From Shimia sp. Alg240-R146 (lineage in GTDB: Bacteria > Pseudomonadota > Alphaproteobacteria > Rhodobacterales > Rhodobacteraceae): DNA of 64,000 nt. The DNA is taken from NCBI RefSeq assembly GCF_947331465.1, contig NZ_CAMZOK010000003.1:766237-830236 (forward strand). Reading direction: 5' to 3'. Positions 27,472-36,096 of the stretch are shown in pieces (positions within the stretch are counted from its first letter, which is position 1; each line of letters opens with the position of its first letter). The position numbers were made by a program, and so were the translations under genes. Below the pieces are notes generated by a model. That model saw only the letters and a list, made by a program, of their open reading frames with translations. It ran no database searches and was not told where the DNA came from.

Positions 27472-28242
27472 ATGAACGACGAGCAGACACAGGATCTCGA
27501 AGATCTCTCACCGGCGCCGGAGGACAACCTTCCGGCGGTGCATGATCCCGACGTGTTCTGGGACAGCCTGGCTGTGGCCGTGCCGGATGAGGCACAGCTT
27601 GCCGACGCCAAGGTGATCAGCGCAACCCGCGATCATCCGGCCCACGCCGCGTTTGACATGCTGCGCACCCGTCTGCTGCAGGCCTTGTCTGACAACGGAT
27701 GGACCCGCGTTGCGGTGACCGCGCCGACGCGAGGCTGTGGCAGCAGCTTTGTGACGCTCAACCTCGCCTATGCCGCCGCGCGGCTGGAAAATACCCGTAC
27801 CGTGGTGATGGATCTCGATCTGCGCGCACCTAGTCTTGGCGCGATGCTTAACATCGAAGCCACGGACGACATGACCGACTATTTGTCCGGTGAAATCGCG
27901 CCCGAGGATTTCCTGATCGCTACGCAACGCAACTTGGCTTTTGGCCTGAGCGCGGGCCCTGCCGACAACTCCGCCGAGATGTTTCAGGCGACGATGACCG
28001 GTGATGTGCTGGACGAATTGGGCGATTTGTTGGAGCCGGACCTCGTGCTGTTCGATATGCCACCAGCGTTGGAATATGACGACGTTCTGGCCTTTTTGCC
28101 CTACGTCGATGCGGTCTTGGTCGTGGCTGGCGGCGGTGTGACGTCTGCCGAAGAAGTCACCAAGGTCGAACAGATTCTGTCCGAGGTGAAACCGATCCTC
28201 GGAGTGATGCTCAACAAAGCCGACGGTCCGGTGTCTTACTGA
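27472..28242 (+). CDS. CpsD/CapB-like polysaccharide ATPase with degenerate Walker A
   Basis: The 256-aa cytoplasmic protein is homologous to the kinase half of Wzc/ExoP (BY-kinase family). The Walker A' motif VVMDLDLRAPSLG and the Walker B-like VLFDMPPALEYDD are present. In the P-loop, residues 84-93 read APTRGCGSSF, where the family has GxGK(S/T): the nucleotide-contacting lysine is replaced by Ser91. The C-terminal tail lacks a tyrosine cluster, ending with a single Tyr. It may therefore be a non-catalytic partner of the Wzz-like protein at 9600-10874, or use an altered nucleotide site. It follows the Hint gene by 96 bp. Confidence 0.8.
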   Translation: MNDEQTQDLEDLSPAPEDNLPAVHDPDVFWDSLAVAVPDEAQLADAKVISATRDHPAHAAFDMLRTRLLQALSDNGWTRVAVTAPTRGCGSSFVTLNLAYAAARLENTRTVVMDLDLRAPSLGAMLNIEATDDMTDYLSGEIAPEDFLIATQRNLAFGLSAGPADNSAEMFQATMTGDVLDELGDLLEPDLVLFDMPPALEYDDVLAFLPYVDAVLVVAGGGVTSAEEVTKVEQILSEVKPILGVMLNKADGPVSY

Positions 28243-28679
28243 CAACCATCACGCGCCGTTCATCTTTTCGTCACATCTCCTTTCAGCAAGTAAACAGCCG
28301 TGCCCGCTTCAGCGCCGTCAGTTTTCCTGTCAGCAAAACTTGCCAAAGCTTGGATGTTGCCGGACGGGGACCGCTCTAAGCCGTAAAAGTCGTTTCATCG
28401 CTGACGGACCACGCTCGCATAGCTTGACTTAAGTCTCTGTAAAAAAACAATTTAAATTAATGATCTGAATCAGCCCTCACACAAAATGTGACTTTTCTTT
28501 TGGCAATTAAGAAAAACTTACAGATCAGTCAGATTTTCGAAATTTCGGACAGACCGCTGCGCACTTAAGTTGCCTCTCGAAGGACAGACCGACCCGGCCA
28601 TTGCGCCGCGGCCATACTCCTTAACGGTGACGGACACATGTGCCGTCGTGACCCAACCTAGAGAATGGAACAGATCGAC
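28243..28679. other. Intergenic region before agmatine pathway operon
   Basis: About 435 bp with no credible gene. It is AT-rich between 28420 and 28520, including TTGACT at 28424-28429 followed by A/T runs, and carries one copy of the TTTTGGCAATTA element. It is the presumed promoter region of the agmatine operon; exact -35/-10 elements are not certain. Confidence 0.5.
28498..28511 (+). repeat. TTTTGGCAATTAAG element, copy 1
   Basis: TTTTGGCAATTAAG lies about 170 bp upstream of the carbamoyltransferase start. Its first 12 bases recur exactly at 30850-30861, just before the first APC transporter gene. Confidence 0.4.
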
Positions 28680-29726
28680 ATGAAACTCCCCTCCTCCTCC
28701 GCAACGAACCTCGAAAAACCAAACTTGCGCCACTTCCTGAAAACGCAAGATTTCTCCCGCGCCGAGTTGCAGGAAATCCTCGACCTGATGAAGATGCTGA
28801 AAGACGCGCGTCGCGACAACGCGGTGCCTCAGCTGTTCGCCGGCAAAACCGTTGGCATGATTTTTGAGCAGCCTTCGACACGCACACGTGTTTCGTTTGA
28901 AGCTGCTGCCACAATCCTCGGCGGCCACGCGCAATTCCTGTCCCCCAACGACATCCACCTGGGGTCCAAAGAATCGCTGGAAGACACCGGCAAGGTTCTG
29001 TCGCGCATGGTTGACGTGATCATGGCGCGTGTTGACGTGCACTCCACCGTGTCCGGGCTGGCAGTCGGCGCGTCTGTTCCGGTCATTAACGGTCTGTGCG
29101 ACTGGCTGCACCCAACCCAGATGATGGCCGACATCTTTACGATGATCGAGCACCTGCCCGAAGGAAAAAAAATCGATGATCTGAAAGTGGCCTTCATTGG
29201 GGACGCGACCAACGTGTCCAACGAACTGGCGATGATCTGCACCAAATTCGGCATCGAATACGCCCACGTAGGTCCGAAAAAATACCACATGAACGAGCAA
29301 GTGGTCGGCATGATCGAAGAAAACTGCGCAGAAAACGGCGGCACATTCGTGATGACCGACGACATCAACGCAGTGAAAGGCTTCGACATTCTGGTCGCAG
29401 ACAGCTTCTACTGGTTCGGTCAGGAAGCTGAAAAAGAAGAGCGTCTGGCAACCTTCATGCCCGAGTACATTGTTGACCAGCGCCTGATGGATCTGGCTGG
29501 TCCACAAGCCATGTTCATGCACTGTCTGCCCGCCAACGACAAACGCGAAACCACCCGCGAAGTCATGGACGGCGATCGCTCCGTCATCATGGACGAAGCT
29601 GAAAACCGCCTGACCGCGCAGATGGCTCTGTTGGTGTACTTCACCCACAAAGACTTCGGCAAACCCTCCGCCGAGCTCGTCAAAAAACACGAAGACAAGA
29701 TCTCCGGCTTCCTCGCAAGCATCTGA
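28680..29726 (+). CDS. Putrescine carbamoyltransferase (ornithine carbamoyltransferase family)
   Basis: The 348-aa cytoplasmic enzyme (ATG 28680 behind GGAA; ATG 28665 is a possible earlier start) should phosphorolyse N-carbamoylputrescine to putrescine and carbamoyl phosphate. Carbamoyl-phosphate contacts are clear: STRT (about 66-69), HPTQ and HCLPA. The ornithine-specific SMG loop of true OTCases is absent; the equivalent region reads DSFYWFGQEAE, closer to the putrescine enzyme (DVWYGLYEAE in enterococci, from memory). C-terminal FDEAENRLT-like sequence (MDEAENRLTAQM) is present. The operon holds agmatine deiminase and carbamate kinase but no arginine deiminase, supporting this call over OTCase. 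Confidence 0.85.
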   Translation: MKLPSSSATNLEKPNLRHFLKTQDFSRAELQEILDLMKMLKDARRDNAVPQLFAGKTVGMIFEQPSTRTRVSFEAAATILGGHAQFLSPNDIHLGSKESLEDTGKVLSRMVDVIMARVDVHSTVSGLAVGASVPVINGLCDWLHPTQMMADIFTMIEHLPEGKKIDDLKVAFIGDATNVSNELAMICTKFGIEYAHVGPKKYHMNEQVVGMIEENCAENGGTFVMTDDINAVKGFDILVADSFYWFGQEAEKEERLATFMPEYIVDQRLMDLAGPQAMFMHCLPANDKRETTREVMDGDRSVIMDEAENRLTAQMALLVYFTHKDFGKPSAELVKKHEDKISGFLASI

Positions 29727-29737
29727 TCCTGTCTCCG

Positions 29738-29769
29738 TCCCGTGGCGCGTCCCTCCTTGCGTCACGGGA
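29738..29769 (+). other. Intercistronic hairpin, carbamoyltransferase/carbamate kinase junction
   Basis: TCCCGTG (29738-29744) pairs with CACGGGA (29763-29769), extended inward by four more pairs including one G-U, around a 10-nt loop. No T-run follows, so it is more likely an mRNA-stabilising or processing element than a full terminator. Confidence 0.55.
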
Positions 29770-29812
29770 ACTCCCCATTTCATTCCCTCATCGCTCCTGA
29801 AAGGAACGCAAA

Positions 29813-30742
29813 ATGAGAATTGTGGTAGCACTGGGCGGCAACGCCCTTCTCGAACGCGGTCAGGACATGACGGCCGAGAACCAGATGATCAACATCCGCA
29901 AGGCCGCCAAGTCACTGGCAAAGCTCGCTGAACACAACGAAGTCGTCATCGCACACGGCAACGGCCCCCAAGTGGGTCTGCTGGCGCTTCAGGCATCTGC
30001 ATACGAAGGCGTCGACCCTTATCCGCTCGACGTTCTTGGTGCGGAATCTGTTGGCCAAATCGGCTACATGCTGGAACAGCAAGTCGGTAACCTTCTGCCG
30101 GTTGAGCAGAAGTTTGCAACCGTGTTGACCCAGATCGAAGTTGACCCACGCGACCCGGCGTTCGACAACCCAACCAAGTTCATTGGCCCGGTTTACGACA
30201 AAGAAACTTCCGTGCGTCTGGCCGAAGAAAAAGGCTACATCTTCAAAGCTGACGGCGAATACTTCCGCCGCGTGGTGGCCTCGCCCCTGCCGCAGCGCAT
30301 CTTTGAAGTCGAAGTCATCAAGCTGCTGATCGAAAACGACACTGTCGTGATCTGCGCAGGTGGTGGCGGCATCCCAACCGCATACGGCGAAGACGGCAGC
30401 CTGCATGGCGTCGAAGCTGTGATCGACAAAGACCGCGCAGCCGCGCTTTTGGCACGCGAAGTCAACGCCGACGCCCTGATGATCCTCACCGATGTGGATT
30501 CGGTTTACCTTAACTGGGGAACCGACGATCAAAAATCTATCCGCACGGTATCGCCCAACGCCTTTGGCGCATTTGACTTCCCCGACGGATCCATGGGTCC
30601 AAAAGTCGAGGCCGCTGTCGAATTCGCACGCGCAACTGGCGGTGTATCCTGCATCGGTAACCTCGACGACGCGGTGGCGATGTTGGAAGGCACGGCCGGC
30701 ACAACGGTGACCAGCCGGTGTAAGGAAACCGAGTTGGTCTGA
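29813..30742 (+). CDS. Carbamate kinase
   Basis: The 309-aa enzyme makes ATP from carbamoyl phosphate and ADP, the energy-yielding last step of the agmatine deiminase pathway. Amino acid kinase family motifs are complete: [13 protein letters not shown] at the N-terminus, [45 protein letters not shown] and [10 protein letters not shown]. Length matches the family (about 310). The ATG follows AAAGGAACGCAAA, a good ribosome site. It is flanked by hairpins on both sides and lies between the carbamoyltransferase and the first transporter. Confidence 0.95.
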   Translation: MRIVVALGGNALLERGQDMTAENQMINIRKAAKSLAKLAEHNEVVIAHGNGPQVGLLALQASAYEGVDPYPLDVLGAESVGQIGYMLEQQVGNLLPVEQKFATVLTQIEVDPRDPAFDNPTKFIGPVYDKETSVRLAEEKGYIFKADGEYFRRVVASPLPQRIFEVEVIKLLIENDTVVICAGGGGIPTAYGEDGSLHGVEAVIDKDRAAALLAREVNADALMILTDVDSVYLNWGTDDQKSIRTVSPNAFGAFDFPDGSMGPKVEAAVEFARATGGVSCIGNLDDAVAMLEGTAGTTVTSRCKETELV

Positions 30743-30748
30743 TACTTT

Positions 30749-30769
30749 ACGGGCCGTTAAGCGGCCCGT
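30749..30769 (+). other. Intercistronic hairpin after carbamate kinase gene
   Basis: ACGGGCCG (30749-30756) and CGGCCCGT (30762-30769) form a perfect 8-bp GC-rich stem with a 5-nt loop. The downstream bases are CCTTTGGG, without a T-run. Confidence 0.6.
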
Positions 30770-30849
30770 CCTTTGGGTGCTTGTTCGCGCCCGCCCGCCT
30801 CCTCAAGAAACAGGAACCGGCTTTGATTTTTCTGGTCGCCATTCCTGAA

Positions 30850-30863
30850 TTTTGGCAATTATG
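30850..30863 (+). repeat. TTTTGGCAATTATG element, copy 2
   Basis: It shares 12 consecutive bases with the element at 28498-28511 and lies 15-28 bp before the transporter start codon. It may mark a regulator-binding or internal promoter site. Confidence 0.35.
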
Positions 30864-30877
30864 AATTGGAAATGACC

Positions 30878-32269
30878 ATGTCAGAAAAAAAATCTGTAAG
30901 CATGATGGGCATTCTGCTGGTCGCCGTAAGTTCGATCCTTGTGATCGATACGGTGGCTGCGTCTGCTATCATCGGCCCCTCCGCCATTGGCTGGTGGGTT
31001 CTGTTCTTCTTCATCTTCTTCCTGCCCTACGGTTTGGTGACCGCCGAACTCGGCACGACCTACAAAGATGAAGGCGCAATCGTGGACTGGGTGAACCGTG
31101 CCTTTGGCCGGGGCGCAGCAGCCCGCACATCCTGGCTTTACTGGGTGAACTACAGCCTCTGGGTTCCAGCGGTTTATTACATGTTCGCCGTCATCGCCGC
31201 GCAACTTATTGGCCTCGAACTGGGCCCAGTCGCCATTGCGGTGTTCGCAGTCGCAATGACTTGGCTAACGTCTTACATCGCAACATTCGATGTAGAGCGC
31301 CTGACATGGATCGCATCGATTGGTGCCATCTTCAAATCGGTGATCATGCTGGTTCTCGGCTTCGGTGGTCTCTATGTTGGTTTCACCAATGGCTTCGCCA
31401 ACCCCTTCACTCTTGCGGACACATTGCCTTCGTTCGGTGACGGCGCAACCTATCTGCCGATCATCATTTTCAACGTCATGGGCTTTGAAATCATCGCCGG
31501 CGCGGCCTCAACCTTCAAAGATCCCGATCGTGACATCCCCAAAGCCACCATTCTCGGCGGCATCCTGATCACGTTCTTCTATCTGTTGGCGTCGCTTGGT
31601 ATCCTTGCAGTCATCCCACTGGCCGAAATTTCCGAAAGCTCCGGTGTTGTAGACGCCTTCGTATTGGTCTTCGGTGACTCTGCTATGGCTCGAGTTCTGG
31701 TGAATGTTGTCGGCGTCATGGTGCTCTACACTCTGGTTTCCAACGTTGTGACTTGGGCGATGGGTGTGAACCAGACAGTTGTCTATTCCGCTGAGCAAGG
31801 TCTGATGCCAAAAATGTTCGCGAAAGTTTCCGCGAAAACAGGCATGCCAACCACCGCTTCGTGGGCCAACGCCTGGATGGGTACAGCAACCATGGGTGCC
31901 TACCTCGTCATGGTGAACGTCACCGGCAACGAAGATCTGTTCTGGAATGTGTTCTCGCTTGGAGCAATCGGTCTGCTGGCATCTTACGTAATGATGTTCC
32001 CAGCCTTCCTGAAATTGCGCCTGACAGACACCACTACCAAACGCGGCTACACCATCCCAGGCGGCACTCCAATGGCCCTCTACTGCTCGGTCGTGCCAAC
32101 CCTCGTTCTGCTTGTTGGTCTCGTGTTCTTCTTCTGGGCACCTGGCGCCGGCATGGACATGGAATACTTCTACACCGTTGGTACCGGCCTCTTGCTGGCA
32201 GTGATTGGTGGCGAAGTCCTGATCTGGAAAGCCAACAAGGAACACCAAGAAGCTGTTCCTGCTGAATAA
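30878..32269 (+). CDS. APC-family amino acid/polyamine antiporter, probable agmatine:putrescine exchanger
   Basis: The 463-aa inner-membrane protein has about twelve hydrophobic segments. It starts [32 protein letters not shown] 30878 follows GGAA, and earlier in-frame TTG/ATG codons lack spacing. The first helix break with GPSAIGWW and the [25 protein letters not shown] segment are typical of the APC superfamily subgroup containing GadC-like and AguD-like exchangers. Between carbamate kinase and agmatine deiminase it most likely imports agmatine in exchange for putrescine. Substrate specificity is inferred from context only. Confidence 0.82.
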   Translation: MSEKKSVSMMGILLVAVSSILVIDTVAASAIIGPSAIGWWVLFFFIFFLPYGLVTAELGTTYKDEGAIVDWVNRAFGRGAAARTSWLYWVNYSLWVPAVYYMFAVIAAQLIGLELGPVAIAVFAVAMTWLTSYIATFDVERLTWIASIGAIFKSVIMLVLGFGGLYVGFTNGFANPFTLADTLPSFGDGATYLPIIIFNVMGFEIIAGAASTFKDPDRDIPKATILGGILITFFYLLASLGILAVIPLAEISESSGVVDAFVLVFGDSAMARVLVNVVGVMVLYTLVSNVVTWAMGVNQTVVYSAEQGLMPKMFAKVSAKTGMPTTASWANAWMGTATMGAYLVMVNVTGNEDLFWNVFSLGAIGLLASYVMMFPAFLKLRLTDTTTKRGYTIPGGTPMALYCSVVPTLVLLVGLVFFFWAPGAGMDMEYFYTVGTGLLLAVIGGEVLIWKANKEHQEAVPAE

Positions 32270-32279
32270 TCGAACTCTT

Positions 32280-32305
32280 GGGTTGGCGACGCACGTCGCC
32301 AACCC
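32280..32305 (+). other. Intercistronic hairpin before agmatine deiminase gene
   Basis: GGGTTGGCGAC (32280-32290) and GTCGCCAACCC (32295-32305) form a perfect 11-bp stem with a GCAC loop, 10 bp after the transporter stop. A C/T-rich tract follows, but no uninterrupted T-run. Confidence 0.65.
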
Positions 32306-32337
32306 TATCTCCTCCCCAGCCCTTTAGGATTTTTGAC

Positions 32338-33429
32338 ATGAGCAAAGTTCATACATCCACGCCCGCTGCCGATGGCTTTTTCATGCCCGCAGAAGATGCC
32401 CGTCATGATGAAATCTGGATGGCGTGGCCCGAACGTAACGACAACTGGCGCAATGGCGCGAAACCCGCGCAAGCAACTTTTGTCGAAGTGGCCAAAGCAA
32501 TCGCCGAAGTCACACCGGTCACTATGACCGTATCCGCCACCCAATATGACAACGCGCGCTCGCGTCTGCCCGAAAACATCCGCGTTGTGGAAATGTCCAC
32601 AAACGACAGCTGGATGCGTGACATCGCCCCAACTTATGTGGTGAATGGCGACGGCGAACGCCGTGGTGTTCAATGGGAATTTAACGCGTGGGGCGGCTTT
32701 GTTGACGGCCTGTATGCGCCTTGGGACAAAGACAATCAGGTTGCCGGCAAGATCTGTGACATCCACCGCGACGACAGCTACAAAGCTGGCTTCGTGCTGG
32801 AAGGCGGCTCGATCCACACTGACGGCGACGGCACACTTTACACCAATGAAGAATGCCTGCTTCATGCGTCGCGCAACCCCGACATGTCCAAGGAAGAGAT
32901 CGAGCAATCGCTCAAAGATCACCTTGGCGTTGAAAAGGTTCTGTGGCTGCCTGACGGGCTGTTTAACGATGAAACCAACGGACACATCGACAATCTGTTG
33001 CACGTTGTCCGCCCTGGCGAAGTCATCCTGAGCTGGACCGAAGACAAGACTGATCCTCAGTACGAGATCAGCCAACGCGCCCTTGCCTTCCTAAACAATG
33101 CAACCGACGCGAAAGGCCGCAACATCAAGGTCCACAAGGTGCACATCCCCGGCCCACTTTACTTCACCGAAGAAGAGGCCGCTGGCATCGACATGTCAGA
33201 CGGCATGGAACGCGAAGCCGGTGAGCGGATGGCTGGCTCCTATGCCAACTTCCTGATCACCAACGGTCGCATCGTTTTGCCTTTGTTGGATGAAAAATGG
33301 GACGCTGAGGCCCGCACGGTTTTGCAAGAGGCCTTCCCTGACCACGAGATCGTCGGGGTTCAAGCCCGCGAAATCCTGCTTGGTGGTGGCAACGTCCACT
33401 GCATTACACAGCAGGTACCCGCCGTCTGA
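32338..33429 (+). CDS. aguA: Agmatine deiminase
   Basis: The 363-aa enzyme hydrolyses agmatine to N-carbamoylputrescine and ammonia. Family hallmarks are [15 protein letters not shown] near the N-terminus, [48 protein letters not shown] (catalytic His/Asp region) and [11 protein letters not shown], giving nucleophile Cys355 nine residues from the end. Length matches the family (about 365). ATG 32338 was chosen because residues upstream of it in the open frame are unlike the family. A clear rho-independent terminator follows. Confidence 0.96.
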   Translation: MSKVHTSTPAADGFFMPAEDARHDEIWMAWPERNDNWRNGAKPAQATFVEVAKAIAEVTPVTMTVSATQYDNARSRLPENIRVVEMSTNDSWMRDIAPTYVVNGDGERRGVQWEFNAWGGFVDGLYAPWDKDNQVAGKICDIHRDDSYKAGFVLEGGSIHTDGDGTLYTNEECLLHASRNPDMSKEEIEQSLKDHLGVEKVLWLPDGLFNDETNGHIDNLLHVVRPGEVILSWTEDKTDPQYEISQRALAFLNNATDAKGRNIKVHKVHIPGPLYFTEEEAAGIDMSDGMEREAGERMAGSYANFLITNGRIVLPLLDEKWDAEARTVLQEAFPDHEIVGVQAREILLGGGNVHCITQQVPAV

Positions 33430-33446
33430 TCGGCATAAACACACCG

Positions 33447-33474
33447 TGCCGGGCTTACGCCCGGCATTTTTTTT
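33447..33474 (+). terminator. Rho-independent terminator after aguA
   Basis: TGCCGGGC (33447-33454), loop TTAC, GCCCGGCA (33459-33466), then eight T. This is a textbook structure and should end or strongly reduce transcription before the second transporter gene. Confidence 0.9.
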
Positions 33475-33564
33475 GCATTGGTCCGCATAACCAGTTAGGT
33501 GGCTTTTATCCGCTATGGTTCCCATAAACTTCGATGAACCAACGGTTTGCAGACTAGGATTTTC

Positions 33565-34938
33565 ATGAACAGCGTCCCTGCTACCAAAATTGGCCTTCTG
33601 GGCATTATCTTTTTTGTGTTCTCGGGCATGATCGGGTTTGACGGGCTAGCAGCCACAGCGGCGGTCGGGCCCTCGGTGTTCGGCTGGTGGGCAATCGTCA
33701 TTGTCGTCTTCCTGATCCCCAACCTTTTGATGAACGCCGAACTTGGCACGGCATTTCCTTCTGATGGTGCAATTTATGACTGGGCGCACAAATCGTTGGG
33801 CGCACGCCACGCCGCGCGCGTTGGCTGGTACTACTGGATCAACGTGCCGTTCTGGATGCCTGCGGTCTATCTGATTGCTGCTGGCATGCTGTCCCATCTG
33901 TTCTTCCCCGGAGCGTCTGTTTGGGTCCAAACCGGCATCGCCATTGCCATGGTCTGGTTCACGGTGTCGATCTGTAACGCCCCGGCGGCGCGGGGCAATA
34001 TCGTCAACCTCATCGGCGGCACCTGCAAAGTCATCGTTCTTCTGGCTTTGGTGATTGGCGGCCTGACCTACGTCAACCAACATGGCGCGGCCAACGAGTT
34101 GACGCTGGAAACCATGATGCCGCAATTTGACGAAGGCTTCCGCTATGCCCCCACACTGGTCTATCTGATTGTAGGCGCGGAAACCGTGGCCTGTATGGGC
34201 GGGGCGTTGAAAAACCCGCGTCGCAACATTCCGTTGGGTCTGTTGATCGCACTTAGCACCATTCTAGTGCTCTACAGCCTCGCCATCGGCGCTATGATGG
34301 TTGCCTTGCCCACCAGCGAACTCAGCCTTGTTGGCGGCATCACCCAGACGTTCACCATCCTGTTTGGCAGCAGCCCCATGGGCCGCGCCCTGACAGTCAG
34401 CATGTCGCTAATCGCCATTACCGCACTGGTGGTCTACATCGTGCCGTGGCTTATGGCCTCGTCGCGCGCCGCAGCCGAAGGTGCCGACGGCAAGGAAATG
34501 CCTGCGATCTTTGGCAAGCGAAACGCATCCGGAAGCCCGGTGGGTGCCAATCTGCTGACAGGCATCGTCGGCACCATTGCCCTCGTGGTTTATGCCCTGA
34601 TGTCGAATTCCGCGGATGAGCTTTTCTGGAACCTGTTTGCCTTTGCCAGTTTCCTGCTGTTTGTGACCTATTTCTTCATGATCGCGTCCTTCGTAAAACT
34701 GCGCGAAACGCACGCCGACACACCGCGCCCGTTCCGCGTCCCGGGTGGTGCCGTCGGCGTCTGGGCGGTGGCTTTGATGCAAGGGTTTGTGCTGCTGGTT
34801 TCCTGCCTCGTCTTTGTTTTCCCTGACATTATGTTCGGCGTGATCGACCTAGGCGACAGTGCGCCAATCCTGATGGGGATCCTTGGCTCCTTCGTGTTCA
34901 TTGAGTATTCGGTGCGACGCATGATCCCGAAAACATAA
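33565..34938 (+). CDS. Second APC-family amino acid/polyamine transporter
   Basis: The 457-aa membrane protein with about twelve helices starts at ATG 33565 behind AGGA. It resembles the first transporter in layout (GMIGFDGLAATAAVGPSVFGWW; LMNAELGTAFPSDGAIYDWAHKSLG; VGAETVACMGGALKNPRRNIPLG), suggesting an old duplication with clear divergence. It may carry putrescine, agmatine or a related amine. It lies beyond the aguA terminator, so it is probably expressed from its own promoter or by read-through, and is followed by the LysR regulator. Confidence 0.82.
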   Translation: MNSVPATKIGLLGIIFFVFSGMIGFDGLAATAAVGPSVFGWWAIVIVVFLIPNLLMNAELGTAFPSDGAIYDWAHKSLGARHAARVGWYYWINVPFWMPAVYLIAAGMLSHLFFPGASVWVQTGIAIAMVWFTVSICNAPAARGNIVNLIGGTCKVIVLLALVIGGLTYVNQHGAANELTLETMMPQFDEGFRYAPTLVYLIVGAETVACMGGALKNPRRNIPLGLLIALSTILVLYSLAIGAMMVALPTSELSLVGGITQTFTILFGSSPMGRALTVSMSLIAITALVVYIVPWLMASSRAAAEGADGKEMPAIFGKRNASGSPVGANLLTGIVGTIALVVYALMSNSADELFWNLFAFASFLLFVTYFFMIASFVKLRETHADTPRPFRVPGGAVGVWAVALMQGFVLLVSCLVFVFPDIMFGVIDLGDSAPILMGILGSFVFIEYSVRRMIPKT

Positions 34939-35062
34939 ACCGGCGGAACCCTGACGGCGCCCACTGAGGGACGTATCGTTGGGGCCAGCAAACTGGACTC
35001 TTCGCGGCTGACCTGTAACCTGAGGTCCTTGCCAAATATCCTTTTCACCACAGGCGCGACTG

Positions 35063-36028
35063 ATGCACCGAAACATGCCCCCATTGAACGCCATTCGCAC
35101 GTTCGAAGCTGTCGCCCGACACCAACACCTCGGTCATGCCGCGGACGAGTTGAACGTGACGCACAGTGCGGTCAGCCAACAACTCAAACACCTTGAGGAG
35201 TGGTTTGAACAGGAGCTGTTTTCGCGGGTCAAAGGGCGGCTCATTCTGAATTCAGCCGGGAGCCAATTGCTTGACGGCTATAGCCGCGCTTTGAATCTGA
35301 TGCATGACACAACGGATCTCTTGCAAAGGCGCGTGCCTGGCGAGCACCTGGACCTGCATTGTGATCCCGCCTTCTTTTCCAAAGTGATGATGCCTTTGGA
35401 CGACGTGGCACGCGCAGCAACGAGCGGCGTGACATTGGACGTCAAAACCACAGCCATCAACCGGGCGGCGTTTCCCGACACAGCCGACATTGTGATCGAT
35501 CATTCCCAGCACGATGAATGGCGCAACGTCACCCGTGAACACCTTTTGGATGTGCACGGGTTTCCCGCGTGCGCCCCCTCGCTTCTAGAAAAATTTGACC
35601 GGCCCAAACGGCCGATTGACCTGCGCCGCCTGCCGCTGTTGCACGGCGCGGATCGCGACAGTTGGAACTCATGGCTGGTCGAGTTCTCCGGCTCATCCAG
35701 TGCAGGTTGTGCCAACACCTTTTATGATGACTTCGCCATGACGATTGATGCCGCCGTGCGCGGGCGTGGTGCCATTCTGGCGGATCCGGTTCTGTGCCAG
35801 CATGAGTTGGAGACCGGAAAGCTTGTGCCGCTGTTCGACCACACCATCCACGAAGTCAGCTATTATGCTATTTGCACCAATATAAAGTATTCCACCCGTG
35901 CCGTCCGGCAGGCCTTTGACAACATCGTCAAGATGTTGCGCGACCACGATGCGGATATCCGCGCCGCACAAAAAGGCAAAAAGCCGACGCAGCGCCCTTG
36001 GGACACGCACGGTGCCGTGAACCAATAA
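35063..36028 (+). CDS. LysR-family (GcvA-type) transcriptional regulator
   Basis: The 321-aa regulator has an N-terminal winged helix-turn-helix (PPLNAIRTFEAVARHQHLGHAADELNVTHSAVSQQLKHLE) whose PLNAL-type opening is characteristic of the GcvA subgroup. A LysR substrate-binding domain follows (about 95-300). ATG 35063 is used; ATG 35075 would start directly at PPLNAI. It closes the agmatine pathway block on the same strand and is the obvious candidate regulator, with the TTTTGGCAATTA elements as possible targets. A strong bidirectional terminator follows. Confidence 0.88.
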   Translation: MHRNMPPLNAIRTFEAVARHQHLGHAADELNVTHSAVSQQLKHLEEWFEQELFSRVKGRLILNSAGSQLLDGYSRALNLMHDTTDLLQRRVPGEHLDLHCDPAFFSKVMMPLDDVARAATSGVTLDVKTTAINRAAFPDTADIVIDHSQHDEWRNVTREHLLDVHGFPACAPSLLEKFDRPKRPIDLRRLPLLHGADRDSWNSWLVEFSGSSSAGCANTFYDDFAMTIDAAVRGRGAILADPVLCQHELETGKLVPLFDHTIHEVSYYAICTNIKYSTRAVRQAFDNIVKMLRDHDADIRAAQKGKKPTQRPWDTHGAVNQ

Positions 36029-36045
36029 CTGCCCCTCAGCAACGA

Positions 36046-36077
36046 AAAAGGCGCCGGAGATTGCTCCGACGCCTTTT
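36046..36077. terminator. Bidirectional rho-independent terminator
   Basis: AAAGGCG-C-CGGAG (36047-36059) pairs with CTCCG-A-CGCCTTT (36064-36076) around ATTG, flanked by A on one side and T on the other. It serves the LysR gene and the convergent caspase gene. Confidence 0.88.
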
Positions 36078-36096
36078 GATTTTATGGCTGGGCCGC

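Noticed and set aside
28680..29726. Annotation as ornithine carbamoyltransferase of an arginine deiminase pathway
   Set aside because: No arginine deiminase is present, agmatine deiminase is, and the ornithine SMG loop is missing.
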